This document shows positions 1-10,793 of a DNA stretch of 64,000 nt, in pieces. The DNA is taken from contig JANUWF010001188.1 in assembly GCA_026120185.1 (NCBI GenBank), positions 1,674,001-1,738,000 on the forward strand, given 5' to 3'. Below the pieces are notes generated by a model. The model ran no database searches and had not been told where the DNA came from. It saw only the letters and a list, made by a program, of their open reading frames with translations. Source of the stretch: Voacanga thouarsii (taxonomy: Eukaryota > Streptophyta > Magnoliopsida > Gentianales > Apocynaceae). Within the stretch, counting starts at the first letter, position 1. The number at the start of each line of letters is the position of its first letter. The position numbers were made by a program, and so were the translations under genes.

Positions 1-1124
1 ACGCATAACGTAAACACATAGCCGAACTGTGATTAGAAATCATTGTTGTTAGATTGAAAATTGGCATCAGTATACTCGTTTATTTTCAAATCACCTTCTC
101 CATATACTAAGAACACATCCTTAGTCCTTCGTAAGTACTTAAGGATGTTCTTTACAGCCACCCACTGACCTTCACTAGGGTCAAATTGGTACCTACTTGT
201 TAAACTGAGAGCACAAGATACATTAGATCGTGTACATATCATAGCATACATGATAGATCCAATTACCGAAGCATATGGAATCTTACTCATGTGATCCCTT
301 TCAACTTATGTCTTGGCTTACACCATGTGACATTGGTAAGAATCCCTTTTTGCATTGATCTATACTAAACATTTTTAGCACTTTATCTATGTATGTAGAC
401 TGTGAAAGACCTAGCAATCTTTTAGATCTATCTCTATAGATCATTATTCCAAGAATATAGGTTGCTTCACCAAGGTTTATCATGGAGAATAGTTTGGACA
501 ACCAAACTTTAACTATTTGCAAGACAGGTATATCGTTTCCTATTAGCAATATGTCATCTACATAAAGCAATAAAAAAATGATTACGCTTCCACTAACCTT
601 CTTGTATACACAAGGCTCATCTATGTTTTGAATAAAACCAAACTCTTTGATTGTTTCATCAAAACGGATGTTCCAAATCCTAAAAGCTTGCTTAAGTCCA
701 TAAATAGACATTTGCAGCTTACACACCTTTGTGCTATCATTGGATGTGAACCCTCAAGTTGTGTCATATACACTTTCTCAGTCAGATTTCCGTTTAGGAA
801 AGCTGTTTTTACATCCATTTGCCAAATCTCATAATCATAATGAGCAGCAATGGCTAGGAGTATCCTGATGGATTTTAACATGGCTATTGGTGAGAAGGTT
901 TCGTCATAGTCAATACCATGTTGTTGACGATAACCCTTCGCCACTAGTCATGCTTTATGGGTAACTACATTACCATCTATGTCTGTTTTCTTCTTGAAAA
1001 TCCATTTGCACCCAATAGGTTTAATTCATTTGGGTGGATCAATCAAAGTCCATACTTGGTTGTCGTACATGGAATCCATCTTTGACTTCATGGCCTCAAG
1101 CAATTTGCCAGATTTTGAACTGTT
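1..1124 (-). pseudogene. Copia-1 pol: reverse transcriptase and start of RNase H, broken
   Basis: This is the polymerase part of a copia polyprotein, which copies element RNA into DNA inside the virus-like particle. Reading leftward, the conserved [13 protein letters not shown] block lies near 790-830, the catalytic YVDD box near 555-570 (both aspartates present), the QSTYIDKVLK block near 380-410, and the RNase H entry (YTDANFQS, first acidic residue present) near 50-80. Frame changes near 620-730 and near 290-310 split it into three open pieces, and a TGA interrupts the block before AKGYRQ near 945. About 20 bases near 300-320 are missing relative to Copia-2. RNase H is cut by the window edge. 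Confidence 0.85.
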
Positions 1125-2068
1125 CTAAACATCCTTGTAAGTATTAGGCTCATCTTTATCTATGAGCAATATGTTATTGTGGTTAATAATGAGAAATCCA
1201 TATCTCTCAGGTGCCACACGTATCCTATTAGACCTACGAGGTTCTTGTGTATTAGAAGGTTCATCTATTCTCTCAATAGATGTGGGATCACATGGTTGAT
1301 CCTTATCTGTTTGATCTTCATGAACTTCACTAAGTTTAATTTTACCCATACTGTCCCTTTTGAGCATGTGCTCCTTCTCTAAGAAGATGGCATGCTTCGA
1401 AACAAACACTTTGTTTTCAAAGGGTAGGTAGAAGTAATATCCGAAAGATTCTTTCAGATTTCCCACAAACAAACACTTGTCAGATTTACTGTGACGTTTG
1501 TCTGACTGTGGCCTTTTAACAAATGCAAGACAGCCCTATACACACAAGTGAGATAACTTTGGTTTCTTATCAAAGAACATCTCAAATGGGGTAGAATCAA
1601 CTGATTTTATCGAAACTCTGTTTAGTATATAAACAGAAGTCTCTAGTGCATAACCCCAAAATGATTTTGGTAGGTTTGCAGAAGCCATCATGGTCCATAC
1701 CATGTCTAGAAGGGTTCGATTCCTTCACTCAGATACACCGTTATGTTGAGGTGTATATGGTGGAGTCCATTAAGATAATATCCCATTATCTCTAAGATAA
1801 CTCAAAAACTCTTAGCTCAAGAATTCTTCTCCTTGACCAGATCTTAGAGTCTAAATACTTTTGCCAAGTTGTTTTTCTATTTCATTCTTGAAGTCTTTGA
1901 ACTTATCAAATGCCTCAGATTTGTATTTCATTAAATACAAATACCTGCCCTGTGAAATCATCAATAAAGGTTATGAAATAGTTATAACATCTTTTTACTT
2001 GTATTGACATTTGGCCACATACATAAGAATCTATGAGTTCTAATAACTCCTTGGCCCGTTATTCCATT
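1125..2068 (-). pseudogene. Copia-1 pol: integrase core and C-terminal part, broken
   Basis: Integrase inserts element cDNA into the chromosome. The part from 1125 to 1472 is open for 115 codons and reads as the conserved copia integrase C-terminal region leading into the RT linker, with the block GNLKESFGYYFYLPFENKVF at its start and EPRRSNRI before the RT. The stretch 1473-2068 matches the integrase core of Copia-2 in antiparallel alignment but is riddled with stops, so only the C-terminal end stays open. The element is inactive. Confidence 0.75.
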
Positions 2069-2812
2069 TTACCTAGTAAATAAGACGTATGTGCCATATG
2101 ATTCATAATCAAATGACCATAAGTCACTAAGCTTGTATAACTTAGAAACACGATTTTCATTTACATGGCCTAAATGATAATGCCATAAGTAAGTGGTGTT
2201 AGAGTTATCTATTTTATGTTTCTTATTGTTTATATTGAGAATTGGATTATCCAAGTCTAGAACATATAAACCATTAACCAAAGTTGCTGAACCATAATGA
2301 ATATCATTCAATGAAAAAGAACAACATTTATTCTTAAATATTAAATGAAATCCACTTAAGTCTAAACATGTAACTGAGATAATGTTTTTCATTAAAACTG
2401 GTACATAATAACAGTTTTGTAATTCTAGAACTAATCCCGAAGGCAGGTTCAGCTTGTATGTCCACACAGCAAGTGCAGCAACCTTCACCCCATTTGCAGT
2501 ACGTAGGTCCACGTCGCCTTTCTCTAGCCTTCTACTGCCCTTTAGTCCCTGCAAGTTATTGCAAAAATGAGATCCACATCCGGTATCTAATACCCATATC
2601 TCGTTTCTAAAGGCAATATTTATTTCAATCATAAACATACCCGAAGTAGAAGTAGAAGTAGAAGTGCTTGCAAGCTTCTCCTTCTGCTTCTTGTCCTTAA
2701 CAGTCTCCAAGTAGGCCTTGCAGTTGCGCTTCCAGTGGCCCATCTTACCACAATGATAGCATGGGCCCTTGGTAGCAACGTCCTTCTTCTTCACACCACA
2801 TTTGGGATTCAT
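2069..2812 (-). CDS. Copia-1 gag C-terminus, aspartic protease and GAG-pre-integrase domain
   Basis: An open stretch of 247 codons. Residues about 18-31 form a complete CCHC zinc knuckle (CYHCGKMGHWKRNC), which binds element RNA in the capsid. A Lys- and Ser/Thr-rich linker follows, then the protease with the active-site triplet DTG in WVLDTGCGSHFC (about residues 73-84). The C-terminal third has the GAG-pre-integrase pattern YLWHYHLGHVNENRVSKL, which supplies the two His of the integrase HHCC finger. The reading stops where the CxxC half should begin. The frame differs from the upstream gag piece, so a frameshift lies near 2815-2860. Copia-2 38160-39044 is its plus-strand homologue. Confidence 0.85.
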   Translation of the reverse strand: MNPKCGVKKKDVATKGPCYHCGKMGHWKRNCKAYLETVKDKKQKEKLASTSTSTSTSGMFMIEINIAFRNEIWVLDTGCGSHFCNNLQGLKGSRRLEKGDVDLRTANGVKVAALAVWTYKLNLPSGLVLELQNCYYVPVLMKNIISVTCLDLSGFHLIFKNKCCSFSLNDIHYGSATLVNGLYVLDLDNPILNINNKKHKIDNSNTTYLWHYHLGHVNENRVSKLYKLSDLWSFDYESYGTYVLFTR

Positions 2813-3483
2813 GGGAGCCTTCTTCTTTTCTTTAGAACTTTCTTCTTAGAAAAAGAAGATTCTACCATTAAAACTGCATTGGAATCCTTCTTCATGGTGG
2901 ACTCCGCAGTTTTGAGAAAATTTATCAACTCAGAAATTGTGGACTCAATTTTGTTCATCTGATAGTTAATCAAAAATTGTGAGAAACTATTAGGTAAAAA
3001 CTGTAGAATTAGGTCAATACTTAATTCATGATCCATTGCGAACCGGAGAAATCCAAGCTTCACTATTAAGCCCAGCATCTTCAACTCATGAGTGGCCACA
3101 GAAGAACCTTCTGCCATTTTGCAATAGAATAGTTGCTTCAAGATCTCATATCTCTCAGTTCTGGCTTGGGCGTTAAACAGTTCTCGAAGATTTAGTATAA
3201 TCGATTGAGCATCCATATGCTCGTGCTGTTTTTGGAGCTCGGGTGTCATGGATGCCAGCATAATACACGATACTATATCACTATCCTCCTTATACTTTTT
3301 GTGAATAGCATGCTCATTAACATGAGCATCTTGAACTGGTGGTGGCAGAATAGGAGCATCTAGTATGTAGAGTAACTTTTTTGATTTGAGAATGATTCTC
3401 AAGTTTCTATACTAGTCGAGGTAGTTTGATTCGGCTAACTTATTAGTCTCCACAATGCTATGTAGGTTTAGGTTTGTAGACAT
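2809..3483 (-). pseudogene. Copia-1 gag N-terminal part
   Basis: Gag builds the virus-like particle. The natural start is the ATG whose complement is at 3481-3483, giving MSTNLNL as in Copia-2. A W-to-stop change (TAG, complement at 3412-3414) breaks the frame 23 codons in, after which 197 codons are open from 3402. The block LYILDAPILPPP, a central stretch with QKQHEHMDAQSI, and a basic C-terminus are visible, as in copia UBN2-type Gag. The next Gag piece is in another frame. Confidence 0.82.
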
Positions 3484-6369
3484 GATGCAAGTGACCTAGA
3501 TGTAAAGATAGAGAGGATTAGCTACTTTATATGCACATGAAATGTAAAGGATGCGTATAGATTTGGGTATAAAAATCATATAAAAACTAAGCACATTCCC
3601 AATTAAGTTTACATTAAAACGTTAAACCCAAATTACACATATGAGCAAGCGTACTCATCATTAACATAGCATAGGGTTCAAATGAGTGTTAATCCTCAAG
3701 GAATAAGTATGCATTAATCACTTTTTTTTCATTGTTTAACCGACACGATAAAGTGAAAATGAAATAAAAAAGAAAATAAAATAAAATAAAATATAATATA
3801 TACATGTCAAGCATGGAGACGTATGTAACTCAAACCATTGTTTAGACAACTATGATCTTAAAGTATCCAATCCTTATAACTAATTATTCTCTTGGCATCA
3901 TGAAGGATTAAAGTAGACTCACTTCTTTCCCAATCCATGAAATCACTATCTTTTAGACAAATTAGCATCATATACTCTGTCTCAACTAATTCACCCAAAA
4001 GATGCATTAAACACAATCCTTGATTAAATTTCCATACTCAACTTAAAACATGACATTAACCAATGAATCCATACTATGGCAAACATCAATTAACCTTTAA
4101 TTACCTTGTTCTTAGCAATTAACCCCTTTCCCAAGTAAGTTAAGAGACAACAAATATGAAACTAACAAATTGAAACCACTATTAACCCCTTGCCCAAGCA
4201 AGTTTATAAAAAGAAATAACCAAATAGTCTCGTGATTAGCCTAAGTAATTAAATGCCAAGAAAACAATCAATTAATCAAAAGATCAAAAAACTCTAAAAA
4301 CCGTGAATATCTAAACCAATGTCGAATTACAATAAAACAATTAACATATTATTGTTCAAGAAAAAGAAAACAAAGTAAAAGAAAGCACTCATAGACAAGC
4401 CTCATTCTTCTTCCTTTGAAGACCTTCTTGCACAACCCTCATTGAATTGAAGAATTTCTCCTATGATTTGAGTGATTTTCTATGATAATTAATGAATTCT
4501 CCCCTTTTCCCTTATGTTTTCCATCTATTTATAGGCTTGGGAAGTGCCTAAACTCGTTGGTGTAATGTTTTGGGCAGAGTAGAAGTAGGAAAGTACTAAA
4601 ACTCCACCGATTACCAAAAATCACGTAAAAAAAATCAAAGCTCCACATTTTTCTCAGAGCACAACCGGTGCCATCTTAGCTCTCAAAATCGGCGCCAGTT
4701 GTGTTCTGGTTCTCTACTCGTTCGTGGATTTTTCAAATTCCGCACAATGTATTCCAGAATGCAGTCGGCGCCGCCTTGGCTATTGGAGCAGGTGCTGGTT
4801 CCACTCTATTTCACCAATTTTTTGTCGCCTCAAAGTTCATGTCAACAGTGCATGGCCGGTGCCGGTTCTAGTGCCCTAGTCGACGCCGCCTCTCCTCTGT
4901 TTTGTGACGTTTTTGCTTCGTTTTACCCCAAAAATCTAAAATAATAAACAAAATACATTTCCAACGATAAAATCTCAAATATGAAGGAATATGACTAGTT
5001 ATTGAATAAAATGTATTACAAAAGAACCTCAAATATCTAGAAAAAGTATGACTAATTTAGCCCCTATCAGCAAATAATTAGGACTTTAATTAAACATATT
5101 TTTACTCCACTATTTTACTCAAACCAATAGCCCCCATATTGATTCGAGAAAGCCCATTGGAAGCTTTCCTAGTGGACCGGTATCTAAATTCCTCAAGAAT
5201 AACCTTGGGTTTGCCCAACAAGATACCTTTGAGTTTATTGGTAGGTATCCAATACCAATTATATCGTATGTAATTACCGAATCATTGGGTGATTAATAGC
5301 TTTTAATCTTAAAGCCTTTTGGGCTACCCCAACTTTTCCTCTAAATTTTTTTATACTTGAGGTTGCCCAACCGAGATAAAGAATTTTGTTAAACCCAACC
5401 CATTAATCAGGAATTTAATTCCATAGCTTGAGCATTCCTAATGTTGAGTAGGCTTGGGTTTGCCCAACAAACTTATCTCAAAAAAGGACTCTTGTTCTTA
5501 CTATATTAATAGAATGAATTAGGTTTAATATTAATTGAGGGATTTGATCCTTTTAGTGATTTCAACAAATGACATGCATAAAAATCAATAAATCACATAA
5601 TTGATAATCATCGTAATAGAGCGATTACGTGGTATGGTGATGGACTTTTCTCTAAATTAATTTCTTTGAGCCATAAAAATAATTAATATAGTTAACCCTA
5701 TGTGTTCATGCATGATTTAAGTAGAAGGTCTTACTTTCTCACCTTGTTTTGGTTGCCATCTCCAAAATAAAATAATTCTACTCCTATCTAACCTATGTAA
5801 ACTAATTACATAATTTTCTAAAGAGAGAAAACCTCAAGTTACATTTGAGGGGTGTTAGATGGGAAGAGAATTACACAAGAATTATAGGAAAGACAAGACA
5901 CGCAGGCCCTATTTCATAAAAAAAAATAAAACTGTAAAATGCATGAATAGATATAACTGGTGTTAGTCCATAACCATCCACCATGCCATTAATTATGCTT
6001 AAACAAAATAAACATATAATTTTTATTATTCCAAAATCACTATTTTGGAAAAATAAAAAAAATTCTAAAATCAATATTTTAGAAGATACATTTATTTTAA
6101 ATTTCCAAAATTATTATTTTGGAAAAATAAAATTATTTTCCTCAAAACTAATTTTGAGAAAATAATTTTGGGTCCCATCTCTGGCAGTGAAAACGGCGGT
6201 CCCACTAACTGGTCAGCAGGAGTAGGTCAAGGGTGCAACGCCCCTTGAAAGAAAATTTTATTTTATCGCCTCTTATCAAATGAGATTTTTCCCTTTCAAA
6301 TTTCTATTTTAGAAATTGTTTAGGGCGTGTTAGAAGGTTGCGAAACAGAGCAGAACTGGCGCCAGTTAT
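3484..6369 (-). other. Copia-1 leader (5' UTR), gag-proximal part, interrupted by a solo LTR
   Basis: No gene is present here. The pieces 3484-3548 and 5070-6369 together match, in reverse complement, the leader of Copia-2 (20734-21748 and 8129-8834). Shared blocks include the segment with adjacent glycine-rich-looking 'gggcaaacccaag' repeats near 5150-5470 and the AT-rich run near 5990-6160. The solo LTR 3549-5069 sits between the pieces. The right end stops at 6369, where Copia-2 begins; the leader continues at 44410. Confidence 0.75.
3549..5069 (-). mobile_element. Athila-type solo LTR
   Basis: About 1.52 kb that matches the LTR of the Athila-like element at 54939-56479 along its length and in the same orientation. 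The right end carries the LTR terminus (complement of TGATAGGGGC) and the left end is a decayed copy of the other terminus. No internal domain remains, so this is a solo LTR left by LTR-LTR recombination. Flanking pentamers are GTAAA (3544-3548) and GCAAA (5070-5074). The homologous leader of Copia-2 near 21680-21700 is uninterrupted (TTATTTGCATTTCATGTGC) and gives the pre-insertion sequence, with a single TTTGC. The interior has five or six GGYGCC-type GC-rich blocks at 4660-4900. Confidence 0.88.
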
Positions 6370-7724
6370 TATTAGTGTTATGACCTAGAGGCAATCACTT
6401 GTACATTGTATATGACACATTTTATTTTAATAAAAAGCATTATTTATCTCACAGTTTCTTTTGTTTACTTTTGTGTAAAATAATTGTTAGATAAAGTCCC
6501 TATTACAATACTGTGTTAAGGAAATCATGATAGAGATCATGATATGAGATTCCTACTATACTTTATAGTGTTAGTACTTAAATGGTCCCTAGTCATAGTA
6601 TTAATAAGGCTAGACATCATTAATGCGTTAAGACTAACACGTGTTAGACTTTCTGATTTGATCAGGCGGTGGTTCTCATATCCGTGAGTATTGAGATATT
6701 CAAACTTAACACATGGATGCTTGTTAATGGAACAAGTACATTGGATGATCTATCTATGAGATAATCACATGGATAACTATTTAGTACCAATGATATAATC
6801 TCAATATTGCAAACGTGCAAGTATCCTTAAACTTGAGATCTCCAATGTACTTTGTTTGCTGAGTTTTATGCTTTGATTCCAATCTCTGGAGCCAGATCGA
6901 GGGCCGCCTATGGGATGGATATTTGGCATATTGTGAGGTAAATGAAAGTAGTTGAGATGGTTAATAAAGGATTCACCACTCTTAATAGTAGGGGCGAATA
7001 TCTCACGGCCACTTGTAGGAATCACTACTCGAGAAATCCTTGGCCAAGGCCACTGTGTATTGGAAACAGCTCTAATAGATACACATCTAGAGTAGCAGGT
7101 TCTTGGTACAAGTACTATTGTATTTGGGCTAGAATTAATATGTTCTGGAGGAAGTTGGCACTAATTTCGTACTCCAAACCGAATGAGATATTGTATGGTG
7201 AAAAGAGTTAATTGCACTATAATTTGTTATTGAATGGTTCATGTCAAGCCACTTGACTTCCTGGACTCTTGGGTGGTCATGATGTGTTGCTAGATACCGC
7301 TCATGATCTAGGAATATGGGTTTATTAATTGATGAATTAATAAACCAATCCGAATTAGAATCAATATCATTAATTCTAATTAATTATGGATTATTAATGT
7401 CAAATATATTTGGAATAATTCATGTTCATTATCAATTGACTGGGAAACCTAATAGGTCACACACAATAGAGGATTATATACTCAAGATGTTATTTGATAA
7501 TATAGTAGGGTTAATTGCGAGAAAGAGAAGTTGTTGTGGCCAAATTTTAATTAGTTATAATTTATGGTCCAAATTGTAATTATGAGAACTTGATGTTTCC
7601 AATTACAATTAGAGAATTCTAATTGTTTTAGAATTCTTAGTTTTTGGTAATATTTTTGTGACATATAGGATATGCACGAAATTCCTAAGGTGTGAGACAC
7701 ACGAAATAGCTTCCAAAACCTTCT

Positions 7725-7766
<42 letters not shown>

Positions 7767-8114
7767 GTTCTTGAGCAACCATGAAAAACCCTAGCTGCCA
7801 TCTTGTTCATGCTAGCACATAAAGATCTTGGTGCTTGAGTGTGATCCTCTGTGTGGATTTTTGCTAGAGATAATCACACACTGTTATTATAGTGGTTGGA
7901 TGTTCAACTCTTGTAGTGTTTGATCAAGAGAATTGCTGGATCATGCCTCGACTTGAAGAAGAAAATTTTTCTTCTTCAGATGATCAAAGAAAAGTAAAAA
8001 ACTGTTACCTTTGATCTCTTTATGTCTTGTTTTCCCCACATATGCGAATCCTGGATTGGTATCTCGTTTTATTTTTCCGCTACGCAATATATGATATGCG
8101 TGAGATACCCAACA
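6370..8114 (+). repeat. Copia-2 5' LTR
   Basis: 1745 bp, nearly the same length as the solo LTR 45609-47351 (1743 bp) and homologous throughout. It starts TATTAGTG (terminal TG changed to TA) and ends CCCAACA, one base before the primer site. A (CT)n tract at 7729-7762 precedes a conserved downstream segment with AAAAACCCTAGC. Several small open frames inside have no counterpart in the other LTR copies and are not genes. Confidence 0.9.
7729..7762. repeat. (CT)n microsatellite in copia LTR
   Basis: About 16 CT units. It is shorter at 44040-44056 and nearly absent in the solo LTR near 46990-47006, so the tract length is variable among copies. Confidence 0.9.
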
Positions 8115-8115
8115 G

Positions 8116-8128
8116 TGGTATCATAGTC
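8116..8128 (+). promoter_or_regulatory. Copia-2 primer-binding site (initiator Met tRNA)
   Basis: TGGTATCATAGTC lies one base after the LTR. Copia-1 has the canonical TGGTATCAGAGCC at the same place, so this copy carries two or three substitutions in the inner half. It would prime minus-strand synthesis from the 3' end of initiator Met tRNA. Confidence 0.8.
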
Positions 8129-8834
8129 ATGCTATGTGTGGATTGTAGACATTATTTCTGGCATGAAAAGCTATTTTCATGAATTCGTGTTTGTCTTTGT
8201 GAAAACTGTTTTCACTCAAGTTGAAATTGTTTTGAGCATTGCGGGTTGGGTCCGTAGCACAATATGATTGTGTAAGAGTAATAGCATATTTCGAAAGATG
8301 CTTTCTTTATGTGCTGCAAGTTTTTTTTTTTTTTTTTTGCAGAAAAAACGTTTTCTTGAACATAGTTGATTGCCTTCTGTTTCATCCTAGTTTTCTGTTT
8401 TGGTTTTGTTTAAACTAACAAATTGGTTATTATGTTGAGCTTCAAAATAGAAAATACTGTTGAGAATTGTTCTCACTAAAATTTTGCAGAAGAAGAAGGC
8501 ACCAGAAACAATTTCTGGAAAATTTTCAAAAATCGCCGCCTTGTTCCGACAATAGCTAGCGCTGGCTCCGACTCCTAGCCGACGCCAGTTCTGTGCTATT
8601 TTGCGAACGTCCAGAAATCGTTTCAAGGGGTGCTGCCCCCTTGACCCCCGCTCGCTGACCGGCCAGTAGGACCACCACTATCGCTACTAAAGACAGGACC
8701 CAAAAGCATTTTCTCAAAATTATTTTTGAGACAAACAATTTTATTTTTTCAAAATAATGACTGTGGAAATTTAAAATTAATGTATTTTTCTAAAATATTG
8801 ATTTTAGAATTTGTTTTATTTTTCCAAAATAGTG
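8129..8834 (+). other. Copia-2 leader, upstream part
   Basis: Untranslated leader between the primer site and the Gypsy-A insertion point; it continues at 20734-21748. A T16 run lies near 8321-8338 and a GC-rich block with GCCGACGCCAGTTCTGTGC near 8577. Matching sequence runs antisense in Copia-1 (5990-6369 and 44410-45115). No gene is seen; the short minus-strand open frames here are incidental. Confidence 0.75.
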
Positions 8835-9080
8835 TGTGAAATCCCATCTAAAACCAACCTTAGAGTAAGGGGGTCGGGATGCATATCATCTTTTCTTGCA
8901 CGCATAAATATATATTTGAATGAATTATATGTGCTTTGGATTTGTGATTTATAGTCTAGAAGGTTTAGTTGTGCTTATTGAGTAGGAAGGGTAAAATGGT
9001 AATTTTGCTTGACGTGAAAATAGGGAGATCGCTTGAGGATTAAATAGGAAGAATATTTAGAAGAGAAAATAGGAACAAGA

Positions 9081-9151
9081 GTTGTTGTGGTTTAGTAGTT
9101 AGAGCTTTAGAATTAATCTCTAAGGTCGTAAGTTCAAATCCCACCAATTAA
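9081..9151 (+). other. tRNA-like module in Gypsy-A 5' LTR
   Basis: 71 nt that fold as a degenerate tRNA. Acceptor GTTGTTG pairs 5 of 7 (one wobble) with CAATTAA. D arm is GTTT / AGTAGTTA / GAGC. Anticodon stem TTAGA pairs perfectly with TCTAA around the 7-nt loop ATTAATC (U33 kept, triplet TAA in the anticodon position). The T arm is GTAAG / TTCAAAT / CCCAC, with two A-C mismatches. AGTTCAAATCC is one base from a Pol III B box. Not a working tRNA gene: D-loop GG is lost and the stems are mismatched. Homologues sit at the same offset in all Gypsy-A and Gypsy-B LTRs. Confidence 0.65.
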
Positions 9152-10565
9152 GTTTTATCATGATTAAAATTTATTTTCTGTAAGGTGGATATTTTCGGCC
9201 CTTGCATGCCATATGAAGAAGTAGGAGTGTTGTCCTATGGGAGACATAAAAGGAATATCTTAATCCTATTCTTATGTCCTACAAAAATTCTTAAGGGATT
9301 TAAGCCCTTTTGTTCACTAACTTACCTTAAATTCTTCACTAATTAAGCTTGTTAAATTATCCAAATCCATGTTTTAATTCCAGAAAATTCAGCAATGTTA
9401 TTGATCTTGGAATTTTAAAATGGCCCTTAGAGGATAGAGATTTGACTGAAAATGGGGAAGGAGTTAAGGAAGGTTCCTAAGAGAATTAATCTCCATGGTT
9501 GAACCTTCAAATTCCACTCCATAAGTGTTCATCTTCTTCATAGCAGCAATCTGGAAATTTTACAACTTCTTGGTCAATTCAGCTTTCAAAAACTTCAGCC
9601 ATTTTTCTCCCACAAATGCTGCCAAAAAAAATAGCCAATTTGTTCCGCTTGAAGATTGAACTCCTTTGCCAAAATTCAGACTGCACAAAAGCTGTGCAAA
9701 CCAGAAAAAATTCCTAGACAGTTTCGCAGCATGGCAGGCTAAAAACCAAGCTGTTTCTTCTACCTTTCAAACTACTAATTTAACTCTATCTTTCCTCCAT
9801 AAAGAAGGCTGGAAACTACCCTTAAAGGACACTCCAATACCTCTTCAAACTCCCTACAGGTCAGCTGGAGCATTGCAGAAAAAACAGCACAACAATTCTA
9901 GCAAACCATTCGAATGAACAACCAGAAAATTCCAGCCTTGCTCTCTCTTCAAGCCTTGTCCGAAAATCACTTCAAATTTCTGTGAAATTAACCTTCCTCA
10001 GCCATGAACTGAACTTCATCACCTCCTCTATTGATCTGCATGAATGAACACCATAGCTACTCCTTGAATTCCTCCAATCAAGATTCCAATTAGAATTCAA
10101 AATTTCAGCAAATTGCTGCATGAAAACATCCATGGATTAAGCTTCAAACAACCAAAAGTTTCCCAATCATTACACTCAACATTTTGGCCACCCTATAGCT
10201 TCTTCAAACCTCATTCATCTCAGCAAAACTAGTTGGCCATAGCAGCTCCCAAGAACCTCCATCAATTAAACCATTCTACCATATCTTCTACCTTAATTCA
10301 CTCCATGATTCACTCCTTTTGAAATTTAAATGATTAGATTTCCTTCTTCCCCCTAATATGAAAATCCAATCACAAGAATCCCTCTAACCATACGGCCAAC
10401 AACTTTTAGCAATTTTCGTCCAGCTCTCTCCATTCTCTCCATTTCACCTAAAACATCAAGAACACACACCACCATTCTCCAAGACTAAGACCACTCCAAA
10501 CACCTCCAATCCCTTCCAAAAACTCCAGATCACGTCTACTCACTCTCTAGAGTCTATTTCTGTAA

Positions 10566-10572
10566 TTTATAA
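10566..10572 (+). promoter_or_regulatory. Candidate TATA box of Gypsy-A LTR promoter
   Basis: TTTATAA followed by an AACATCAAAC context. The same box and context are kept in Gypsy-B (minus strand, 24632-24638 and 36060-36066), about 1.73-1.76 kb from the LTR start in each case. In the Gypsy-A 3' LTR it has decayed to TTATTAAC. It lies about 170 bp upstream of the CT tract, as expected for a U3 promoter with a pyrimidine-rich transcribed leader. Inferred; no transcript evidence. Confidence 0.4.
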
Positions 10573-10724
10573 CATCAAACACTGAAGTCAAAATTTTTCT
10601 ATTGGATAAAAAAAATCCAAAATTTTTCTTGAAGATTCAAGAACTCTCTCAAGGTAACCAAGAACAATTTTGATCATCTTCTTTCCTTCAATCTTTAAAC
10701 ATGATACACTAATGTTCGCTCTCC

Positions 10725-10740
<16 letters not shown>

Positions 10741-10792
<52 letters not shown>
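10741..10792. repeat. (CT)n microsatellite in Gypsy-A 5' LTR
   Basis: About 25 CT units preceded by CTCTGT-type variants. CT tracts occur at the same place in every Gypsy-A and Gypsy-B LTR. Confidence 0.95.

Positions 10793-10793
<1 letters not shown>

Noticed and set aside
4699..4944. 81-codon plus-strand frame in the Athila-type solo LTR
   Set aside because: Arises from the GC-rich module; frame not kept in the other LTR copies (56073-56290 differs).
9081..9151. A functional tRNA gene (Leu, TAA)
   Set aside because: Stems carry mismatches, the D-loop GG is lost in this copy, and all copies sit at one LTR offset; called a tRNA-like module instead.
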